Source: an uncultured Candidatus Poseidoniales archaeon
GTDB lineage: Archaea > Thermoplasmatota > Poseidoniia > Poseidoniales > Poseidoniaceae
Length of the DNA stretch: 44,502 bases
Assembly (NCBI GenBank): GCA_905182635.1
Contig: CAJJCM010000019.1
Coordinates: 1 to 44,502 of the forward strand
Direction: 5' to 3'
Below, piece after piece: positions 33,959 through 43,400 of this stretch. The first letter of the stretch is position 1. Each line of letters opens with the position of its first letter. The position numbers and the translations under genes were made by a program. The notes under the pieces were generated by a model. The model did no database searches, was not told where the DNA came from, and saw only the letters and a program-made list of their open reading frames with translations.

Positions 33959-34345
33959 TCAGTGGCCTTTGGGGCGGTCGAAAGCAGGCGTCAAACGGGC
34001 CATGTCACCTGAGTATTGCCCACCACGATAAATGAACCAAACTGGTGCAAGTAGTGTCAAGACAATCAGTAAACCGAGAAAATACCAGCCCCAAGGGCTA
34101 ACATCACTCAAGACCAAAATCCAAAGCGCCCATAAGAATGGGATATACATGAATACGCTGTATCGGCGAGCCATAATTTGTAATCGTGCACTGCTGAGGG
34201 AATCATCATACATGTTCGCAGCATCTTCTTTTGACACCAAACCTTTCTCAAGTCCGCATCGAACACAGACGAGTGATTTTGGTCCAACACCATGAATGAA
34301 CTGTTCTCGGGAATAGGTGCTTGAACAATGTCGGCAGGTCGGCAT
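33959..34345 (-). CDS. Small zinc-ribbon membrane protein
   Basis: The 128-residue protein starts with a zinc ribbon of two CxxC pairs, CRHC and CVRCG (Cys 4, 7, 27, 30), then a short helical stretch, then two membrane helices (YIPFLWALWILVLSDV and WYFLGLLIVLTLLAPVWFIY) and a short basic tail. The ribbon probably lies in the cytosol. No specific family is recognised; many MGII-type genomes carry small ribbon-plus-helix proteins. It is the last gene of the - strand block, 37 bases after pabBA, and its stop codon touches that of the YchF-like gene with no base between. Confidence 0.75.
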   Translation of the reverse strand: MPTCRHCSSTYSREQFIHGVGPKSLVCVRCGLEKGLVSKEDAANMYDDSLSSARLQIMARRYSVFMYIPFLWALWILVLSDVSPWGWYFLGLLIVLTLLAPVWFIYRGGQYSGDMARLTPAFDRPKGH

Positions 34346-34382
34346 ACTATTCCCTCATCCCTCTCCACTCGCGCACGATTCT

Positions 34383-36620
34383 TCAAGCATCCGCTTCAAG
34401 CATGAGGAAATTCTTCAGCAGCTCGAGTCCTTCTTGGGAACCAACAGACTCTGGATGAAACTGAATTCCATGAATTTGTAAGTCAGGATGTTGAATCCCC
34501 ATCACCATTTTTGTGTTGGCCTCATGTGCGGTTTCGATGTAGGGTCCATTCTCCATCGAGGCAATGCACAACGAGTTGTAACGAGTGAAAAGAGAGGGTG
34601 GCTGCAATGTAGAGAAAAGCCCTGTTTGATTATGCAAACACATACGTGGTGCACCATGAACGGGACCGTTTGGCGAACGTATCAATTCCATACCAGCAGC
34701 CAACCCAAGCGCTTGATGGCCCAAACAAATCCCCAGAATTGGAGTGGTGATTTTACCAGACAGAGCAGAACGAGCGAGTTCCATTGTCAAAGGTGAATCT
34801 GCCGGTTCCCCTGGCCCGGGTCCAAGCACAATATGCGTTGGCTGGAAGCGACGTGTGAATTCGACACACGCGTCAGCATCCCAAATGACCTCTGGAGCAC
34901 CATCTCTTGCTTTGTAAATCAGTACCTCACGCCCTAAGCCAGCGATGGCATGAGCGATATTGAGTGTAAAGGAGTCGAGGTTGTCAATCAACAAGACGCA
35001 ACCTTCAGCCACGGTATTCTTGTCGATGAACCGAACCTTCCCTTCAGCAGATGCTCTAGGAACTGCTTCCACTTCCAATTGATGAATCGTAAGTTCACCA
35101 ACAGGCAGTTCTGAGTTCTCGCCATCAATCCAGCCGCAAGCCTTTCGAAGAGCAGCCGCTTTCCATTTTGCTTCTTCAACTTCGGTTTGTGGATGAGAGC
35201 CGATGGTAATTCCACCACCTGCAGCAACACTTCCATGCCATTGTCCGCCTTGTTTTCGAGCGATTAAAGTTCGAATCAGTATGTTCCATGAACAGGCACC
35301 AGATGTGAGGTCGACCCACCCAATGGAACCCGTCCAAAAAGAACGTGGACGTTGTTCTAATTCGTCGATTGCTGCACAAACTACAGTTCGTGGACAACCG
35401 GTGATGCTCCCACCGGGAAAGACGGCTTGTAATGCATCCAAACCATTTGATTCTTCTTTTAATACTCCGGAAAGATGAGAGACAAGGTGTTGTACCTGGG
35501 CATACGCTTCAACATCGAAACGTTCAACTTGGACACTTCCAACTTCCGAAATCATCGAAATATCATTTCGCATTAAGTCAACCAACATTCGATGTTCAGA
35601 GCGTTCTTTTTCATCATTGATCATTTCATTACGCAAGTCTTTCTCCTGCTCAGGATTGGAACCACGAGGACGAGTTCCCTTTATTGGAGATGTAAATACG
35701 GATTTCCCGTCACATCTGAGCAAAGATTCGGGTGATGAACAAACTAAAGAAAAACTCAGGTCGGGTGCTTCAAGATAGGCTGAGAACGGAGCAGGATTCG
35801 TTTCATTCAAGCGCTGGAATATCTGCCGGGGATGTTCAAGAAGTTTCCCATCCCACCATCGCCCGACATTCACTTGGTACATTTGACCTGCTCGAATACT
35901 TTCACGTATCGCTTCTATCGCCTGCTCGTGTTGCTCATCCGTCATTGAACTTGTTTCAGGAGAACGAGGTGGTTCTGCAAAAGTAGGCACAACAGAAACA
36001 TATTCTGTATATTGTGAAGTTTCTTCATCCCAATTATCACCTTGGAGTGTATGACACCGAATCAAATCGGTTGCTTTTTCATGAATAATCATTCTCTCAA
36101 CAAGCCATAAAAGAGTGAGTAATTCTCCTTCATCAGGTACATGTTGGAACTGAAGAGGACGTGTCCATTGTACCATGTCATAAGCCAAAGCCCCTGCCCA
36201 AAAAGGTCCTTGAGGTAAAGAGGAATCAGGAGTCGATTTGAACAATTCTGTTGGAGTAAGTGGGCGGAGTTTTTCGAGAAGTTCAGGTAATGAAGAAGCA
36301 AAAATCGATGTTGAATGATACCAACACCCATGCTTCCATTCTTCAACTTGAGCAACGAAGGGTAGTTTTTCCTTCATTAATCGTACTTCCCCCTTCAATG
36401 GGCTGTGTTGCTCGGCGGGCGATACATTCCTTTGATTTGGTTGACGTACCAAAACACGCTTCCGAGAAGGACCGCAGAGCATTGAAAATTGAGCAAGATG
36501 GGACTGTGGCCCGCCAGAGTGAAGAAGTAATTCATCAGGTGCACCAAAATAAACTGCTTTTTCTCCAAGCAATCCAATGTCACGTAAATGTGTTTGCAAG
36601 GAAAGAAAACGTTGACTCAT
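34383..36620 (-). CDS. pabBA: Aminodeoxychorismate synthase, PabB-PabA fusion
   Basis: The fusion makes 4-amino-4-deoxychorismate from chorismate and glutamine for p-aminobenzoate and folate. The chorismate-binding part (about 1-490) has VNVGRWWDG, the signature SPIKGTRPRG near residue 311 and FPGGSITGCPRT. The Lys in PIKGT marks aminodeoxychorismate synthase; anthranilate synthase has Ala there. After a linker, a class I glutamine amidotransferase (about 540-745) begins VLLIDNLDSFTLNI, has HIVLGPGPGEP, the nucleophile Cys in GICLGHQALG (about 632) and the catalytic His-Glu in IQFHPESVGS (about 721). The order PabB then PabA is the reverse of the plant and fungal fusion. Its ATG overlaps the pabC stop by 4 bases. 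Confidence 0.93.
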   Translation of the reverse strand: MSQRFLSLQTHLRDIGLLGEKAVYFGAPDELLLHSGGPQSHLAQFSMLCGPSRKRVLVRQPNQRNVSPAEQHSPLKGEVRLMKEKLPFVAQVEEWKHGCWYHSTSIFASSLPELLEKLRPLTPTELFKSTPDSSLPQGPFWAGALAYDMVQWTRPLQFQHVPDEGELLTLLWLVERMIIHEKATDLIRCHTLQGDNWDEETSQYTEYVSVVPTFAEPPRSPETSSMTDEQHEQAIEAIRESIRAGQMYQVNVGRWWDGKLLEHPRQIFQRLNETNPAPFSAYLEAPDLSFSLVCSSPESLLRCDGKSVFTSPIKGTRPRGSNPEQEKDLRNEMINDEKERSEHRMLVDLMRNDISMISEVGSVQVERFDVEAYAQVQHLVSHLSGVLKEESNGLDALQAVFPGGSITGCPRTVVCAAIDELEQRPRSFWTGSIGWVDLTSGACSWNILIRTLIARKQGGQWHGSVAAGGGITIGSHPQTEVEEAKWKAAALRKACGWIDGENSELPVGELTIHQLEVEAVPRASAEGKVRFIDKNTVAEGCVLLIDNLDSFTLNIAHAIAGLGREVLIYKARDGAPEVIWDADACVEFTRRFQPTHIVLGPGPGEPADSPLTMELARSALSGKITTPILGICLGHQALGLAAGMELIRSPNGPVHGAPRMCLHNQTGLFSTLQPPSLFTRYNSLCIASMENGPYIETAHEANTKMVMGIQHPDLQIHGIQFHPESVGSQEGLELLKNFLMLEADA

Positions 36621-37411
36621 AGTTCAGACCTCACATCAAACCATGTCGTTTCATTCTGGTAATGTGCCTCTAAAATGGATTGACACTGCTTTGTAAGGGC
36701 AACACCTTCGCCAAGCATTTCATCATCGAGGGAAAGAACATGGCATGCTCCAATACCACTTCCGATGGCTATGACTTCGGCAGCTCTGGCAACCAATCGT
36801 TCGTTTAATCGTCCAAACTGAACAGGAATTCCGGCAGCTTCAAGCCCTTTTGTAAGGATCATGAGTGTGATGCTTGCAACACCTCCTTCCGCTTGTGCAG
36901 CAACCCATGCTGTACCATCATCATCGAGGACAAGAGGCATTGCCCTGTCGGCATCGACGAGTGCATAGTCATGTACGAAGAATGCAAGGTCAGCCCCACG
37001 CTTTTCTGCAACTTCACATGCGTCACGATAAGGTTTCCAATCACCGTGTTTCGTTCCATTTACTTTCGAAGACCATCGAGGGGCTGGTAGTGTAATTGCA
37101 TCGATATCTTCGTTACGGAAAGCGAGTTCACGAGATTCGATTGATACTTCGCCTGTGCGCAAGCACTCAACCCGAACCAGCCATGTCGGCTCGAAAGAAG
37201 GCGTTAATTCGTTTTTCAAATTTTCATGCTCAAAAAAGTCGAGCAGCTTTTGAGACAAATTAGAAGGGAGTTCAAGACGTAAACGCTTGGCGTGTTCAGT
37301 CAATCTTTGTACATGAAGTTCCCAATCAGCAAGAGCAAAAGCACCATTCCATAACGCAGTGGTAAAGACAGCATCACGAGGATTACCTGAATCGCCTTCA
37401 CTCATTAACAC
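36617..37411 (-). CDS. pabC: Aminodeoxychorismate lyase (class IV PLP enzyme)
   Basis: PabC releases pyruvate from aminodeoxychorismate to give p-aminobenzoate. The 264-residue protein has the class IV aminotransferase pattern: early LWNGAFALADWELHVQRL, a central NGTKHGDWKPYRDACEVA with the likely PLP Lys, ASITLMILTKGLEAAGIPV, and RAAEVIAIGSGIGACHVLSLD toward the end. The motifs are looser than in textbook PabC, and a branched-chain or D-amino acid aminotransferase would be the alternative by sequence alone; overlap by 4 bases with pabBA strongly favours PabC. The start may be the ATG at 37411 or the Met two codons on. It follows the giant surface-protein gene by 3 bases. Confidence 0.85.
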   Translation of the reverse strand: MLMSEGDSGNPRDAVFTTALWNGAFALADWELHVQRLTEHAKRLRLELPSNLSQKLLDFFEHENLKNELTPSFEPTWLVRVECLRTGEVSIESRELAFRNEDIDAITLPAPRWSSKVNGTKHGDWKPYRDACEVAEKRGADLAFFVHDYALVDADRAMPLVLDDDGTAWVAAQAEGGVASITLMILTKGLEAAGIPVQFGRLNERLVARAAEVIAIGSGIGACHVLSLDDEMLGEGVALTKQCQSILEAHYQNETTWFDVRSEL

Positions 37412-37414
37412 GCC

Positions 37415-40400
37415 TCAAAGCAAGTCATCCAAGAATGATGTATCAATGCTCGCTTGAGGGAGTTGTGGGGAAGTTGACCCGGTAAGATCGTTCAACAATG
37501 CATTGTTCTGCGTAGGTTGCATGACCGGCTGTTGGGATTGATACACAGGTCGCCCATAGTTGTCCTGATTCTCAATCCGTTGCGCTGCAGCATAGACATC
37601 ATTGCCTTGACTTTGCTCGATGTTTGGTACTGTCTTGCTTTCCATTGGAGGGGGGGCAGGGACGCCGACTGTACCCCAGCCATCGTCTTGAATGCCCCAA
37701 GTTGCTTCTTGTAATTCGATTGTTTGGTTACGGTTACGTTGTCCTCCACGTGAGCGGACAATAGCAACCAGTAAGAGAAGTGCAACGACCAACAGTCCTG
37801 CTGCCAGTATGTTCGGCGTAGTGAGAAGGGACGAGAAATCGTTTTCTTTGTTCGAATCTTGCCCATCATTTCCATTTGTGTTCTCTTTACCAAAGACATC
37901 GAGCATAACCGCATCGACTTCAGCTCTTTCAAAGAAGTCATCAAACGGTGTTACTGCGATATACCAAGCAGATGTATTGACCAGTGGGTCGTAATTGTTC
38001 GGTGTGATGAGGAACGAATTCGATGCCTTTACTTCTGCTACAAAATCAGCTTCAGAATTTGAAGAGAAATCAGTATTGGAGATGTAAACACGGTAGCCAC
38101 GGACGCTCGAGTCTGATGAATGTCCCCATTCCACCAAAATGTTTGTCTCAGAATTCCACGTCAGAACAATATCTTCAATCTCGTCGAGGTATCCACCCAA
38201 GTCATCAATTCCATCGTCAACTGATTGAGCCGAAACACTCACTAAATCAATTTCTTGAGCATTTCCAGCGGTATCTCTGACGACGACAACCACCCAGATT
38301 TCTTGTCCAGCAATCACCGGTGTATCCCCCGCAACAATCTCAATGGTTAGTGGAAGTTGAGGGAGTCGAGAGAGAATGGTAACCGGTGTAGAAGGTCCTG
38401 TGCTCCCCATACCTACCGCATCGAATGCCCATGTTGCAGCATAGACTTCGTATGTTGCAACATCGCTTTCGTCACTCAACTCAAAGTCGAGCAGTAAAGC
38501 ACTACCGTCATCATTCGGCCGGTCATAAAGTTCGATGGTTTCGAGTGGTGCAGGTGCGGTCACATCTTGCAGGTTGTTGATTGGCGTGACGGTTGCTTGT
38601 GGTAGGTCTGTGAGGTAGACATTTCCTGCAAGGTCATGAACGGTCACAACAACATAGAGTTCAATATCGGGTTTGATGAATTGCGGTAGAGAATCAACGA
38701 TTGAATCACCACCATACAATGCTGTTGAAATCGATAATTCAATAGGATTGTAATCTTCATCAATCCATTGTTTGTTAATCTTCAAACATGCGCATTGCGT
38801 TTCATCATCGCCAAAGGCAGCCCAAGCAGCCGAAAGGTCCGAGATTGGTTGGTCGGCAGCCCAGACGATGTAATACGAGAAATCATCAGCATCAGAAATT
38901 GACCAAATGACATCGATTGCAGTTCCGTCATCATCAGGATGGTCAAAGGCGTTGACAGTGCCAACTCGGTCAGGAGCTATACTTCCAGCAGTGTTGCGCA
39001 TCGGGATGACCGATAAAAGATCAACATCTTCCAAATTAACGTTCAACCAATCATCATAGGCTACAACGCCGACGTAGTACATCTGCCCATCTTGGAGGGC
39101 TACACCATCAAAACTTGTGACGACGGTCGAGGTCTCAGAACAATCGTCAATGATTTTGGCCTGCGTGAATCCATAATCTGAAAGCGGCTGCCCATTGGAT
39201 GAAAGTTGCGTATCAGCATCTTCCCAGATTCGCATGAAGATGGCATAGAAGGTGCAGTCTTCTGCAGGATTAACATCCCATGAAACGGTGATTCTTCCAC
39301 CGTCATCTTCTGGAGTATCGATGGCCGCAACATTTTCCATTTTCGGAGGAGCGGTGTTATCGTTCAATCCGCCTGTTGGGACGACTGGTCCAATGATGAG
39401 TGGATTCATCAAATCTTCTTGGCCTGATTCATCGGCACATGTGAGGGCAAGCCAGTATGGCTGACCGGCATCAAGTGACAAGACTGTTGTGTTTCCTTCT
39501 GTCCTCATGACTTCAGCTTCTGGTGTCAATCCCAAAACATCAGTCATTGAATTTGTAGAGGCATAGATAATGGTACTTGCCAAATCGATAGAAGTGCAGC
39601 GAGCCCATTCAACTTCCAGGTCACCATCAGCACCACCATCATGAGGTCCAGCATTCGCCCATATTGGTGATAGCGGGATTTCATTGGTCGGAGAAGCAGG
39701 ACCCATGACTGGGGATGGAGTACCCAGATGTCCATCGTCGTATTCGACAACAACGACAGCGTAGTATTCTGTACCATCAACCAATGGAACTCCATTGGCT
39801 GTTGTGACTTCACTTGAGAGTCGACTGTGCAATGAGATTGTTTTGTCTATGGCTCGTCCAGATAGGTCAGCAGCGGTGAGGGTTAAGCCACCGGTCGTAA
39901 CGAAAGGCCCTTCGTTGACATAGACCAAATACCGAGCGAAGTTCTCATCATGAATAAGACTCCAATCAGATAATAATGCTCCTCCTCCATCATCAGGTCG
40001 GTCAATGAGGTCGGTCATTGTAATCGGTGTTTCAGTTCGAACATAATCATAGATGAGGCGAACTTGTAACGAACCATTTGAAGGAGAACGTAGAGTCATT
40101 TGCAGGAATTGCGTTCCATTGATAATCATACCATTGTCAACGGCAAATTGCATTGTAGTTTCAAAACCAGGAGTATTTGCAAGTTCAATTGTAGCATTAT
40201 ATTTGAGGCTCTTGGATTGAGCCCATGTCGCTGCATTATTGACTGGAGAAGTAAAGGCCAATGGAACGGCTTGGAACAATATGCCATTGGTTCCAACAAC
40301 CCCTTGAGTTGAGTCGAGGGCAACCGTTGAAGTGAGGTCTGCGAGGGTAATACTCATGCCGGGGTGAGTCCGATCAGTGATGTCTTTGGTCACCAAATTG

Positions 40401-43400
40401 AATCCAACGTTCAAGGGGTCTGCATATCGAATCGATACGCGTTCAAGTTCGGTATATTGCGGGTTATTCTCGTAGCCATATAGCCCCTCACCATCTGTAG
40501 TGAGCCAAATATAATCTGAAGAAATTGTTCCACCGGTGAGTGATGGCATTGAAATCATCTTGAGGTTTTGATGTGAACTTGTTCGGGCTTCAACGATTGA
40601 AACACCGTTTCCTCCAAACACTAGAATGTGGTCCCCATCACTGACCATTTTTTGTACAGGCCAACCAAAGATTTGGTAGGATGGGATTCCATTTTCAAAG
40701 AAAGTGGATGTACTGTTCCAGTGCGTCATTGGTCCAATGTCTGTAGCGATGTGAACGCCCCAGAAATCACTGGCTAAAGCATCGATGTTGTTGGAAGGTA
40801 ATTGGTCAAACTCATGTCCAATAATTGTACCTGTGGTCAAACCAAGCGTGGTAACAGCAGGCCGTTCGCTCCCAGCACCATCGTGTCCAATGAACAGTGT
40901 AGTTTCAGCACCAGTTGTTGACGGCGTATAGGAAGTAAGTGACTTGGTGGAAGTCCCCATGAGGCCAGAGGCAGAGGTATAGAGGGTCGTAGCATTGGTT
41001 GTAATATTCATTCGAATTAAACCAGCAGTTGTGGCCATCCAGAGATAATTTCCTTCGACAAGAACGTCTTCAACAACATTGGTAGGGAGTCCGTCCGAAG
41101 TAGTCAGTGGATTAATCCAGTCCGAGGCAGCATAATCCCAACGACCGACTCCACCGTTGGTGGCAATGTAGAGAATATCGGTCGTTGCAGCGAAATTATT
41201 GATTGCGTTTGATGGTAATCCACCGATCAGTTTACCATTGCCGTAGCCAGTCTGAAGATCATACAATTGAACGCCAGGTGCTGAACCACCACTGCCCATC
41301 AGCCCGAGAACTAAGGTAGTGCCAACTCGAACCATTCCATCGAGGTTATTGTGCAAACCACCATTCAATCGTGTGACGATTCCAGTGGTCGTATCAAGTT
41401 TGTAAAGGCCAGTTGGTGAGGTTGTAATGTAAAGGTCGTTTCCAATAAGTTCAGTATCTTGGGCTTTACTATTTGCAGTCATAGTCCACCCATTTTGCCA
41501 TAGAATTGTCCCATCAGTTTGGCGTTCACCTTGCAATAAACCTGCTCCGCTTGATTGACCAAACCCTTGATTCGAACCTATGGTTGTAATCCACAAATGT
41601 GTACTGTTGCCAGTCATTGTTGTGACTTGCCCACTTACCAAACCTGGTAGCGTAGCAATCGTATTTTGTCCGAGAGGGCTGATGGTTTCGACCTTACTAA
41701 ATCCAGATGAACCACCAGCTTGTCCAACCAACCATTCGCTTCCGAGCCATTGGAATGAAGTGACTGAAGAGCCTGCGCCATTGACACTGGCTTGAGCATT
41801 CGAATTTCCAGATGTTGCGATGAGGGATAATCCTCCACCGATGATGTTGTTGCCCGATGTACCGATGCCATGTCCAAGAACAAGACCGCCGTTCGCGTAT
41901 CCAATTGAATCCCACCAAACGCGATCGCTTGGTAAGCCATTGGTCGCGGAGGTGATTGGTGTAATCCAAGCACTGGTCGAGTAACTGTATTTCTTAATAT
42001 CTGCTTCATCTTCGTAAAAAGCGATGTAAAGCGTATCGGTTGTATCACAGGCTACGCCTGAGACTTCGCCATAGTTTTCGTTCCAGTCAGCGCGAGTGAA
42101 TGAACCAATCATTGTGCTATTGGCAAGGTCTAAGCGAGCGACACCGCCGTTATTTGCATAAATTCCAATATGTAATACGCCGCCACACATAGCCATTGAA
42201 ATCGGGTAACCGTTTGGTGTACCGCTTTGTCCCAAATCGTATTGAGTCCAAGCGCTACCATCCCAATGAGAAACAGCACCGCCTTGGAATTGGCCAAAGC
42301 CACTGACATCTCCGCCACCGACAACAAGGTCAGTGCCATTCGTCCATAACTCATAGATATTGCTTCCAGCATTGGTTGGTAAACCAGAACCTTCTTCCCA
42401 TGTAGTGAGCCATTGGTTGCTGGATTCATTGTATCGAGCAATACCATCTTCAGTAGCGAATAAGACTTCACCGTTGAATTCGACAATTTCTCGAATTGGG
42501 AACTCAAAGTCATCGCTGTCCCATGTACCAATGGTTGTACCATTCGGTGCAATCAGTTCAAGATTACTTTCGCCCCAAGAAATCCAGAGGTTTCCAGTCG
42601 TTGATTCGTATGCAGTGACTCGGTCAACTTGCCCGATTGGTAGGATGCTTTGGCCCCAAGAACCGTTGCTGATATTCCATTGAGCAATACCTCCTGAACC
42701 ATCTGCCTGCCACCAGTTTGGTGAAGAAACACTCGCCATCAATATACCGTCGATAATACTGAGGCCATTGACATCACCGTTGTTTTCATCAACTTGTGCT
42801 CCAGCATCAAGTGAAGAAAGTGCGGTGTAATTTTGGGCATCAAACCGATAAATATTATCGCTGCTGGTGCCATCGTGGTAATACATCACATTTCCATCGA
42901 GAATCATATCCAATGGATCGCCGTTTCCGGCAAAGAGAGAACTTGACTTTTCAATATCATAGACTTCAGCACCGGTCGTAGCGTTGAGAAGTTGGAAGCC
43001 ATCAGAACCGCCAATCCAAATGTTGTTTGGGTCCAAATCAACAGAAAGTGCAGTCGCATCTTCATTACCGTCATCTAAGAAATTATCTTCGGTCCAGAGA
43101 GTCAACCACTCGTTTTGCAGCATATCGTATCGCGCCACACCAATTCCGTCGAATCCAATGAAGGCAGTATCTCCAATGACGACAACAGGGGCGTTATTTG
43201 TCTGTTCACCAGCCTCCCAATCCCCTACGACTTCGTAAGGAGATGCGGTGATGATGCCAACTCCAGAGGTAGTCCCTGCAAAGATGTAGCCGTAACTATC
43301 AGCTTCAACAGAATACGCTGCCCAATTTGGCATACCATCTTGGACATTCAGACAATCAGGGTTGGTTGAAGAGATTTGACCTGTTGACCATGCACAGACG

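Noticed and set aside
36617-37411. PabC as a branched-chain amino acid aminotransferase
   Set aside because: Sequence alone leaves it open, but the 4-base overlap with pabBA makes aminodeoxychorismate lyase much more likely.
37492-42552. Antisense and out-of-frame ORFs within the giant surface-protein gene
   Set aside because: They follow the repeat structure of the real frame and show no independent signals.
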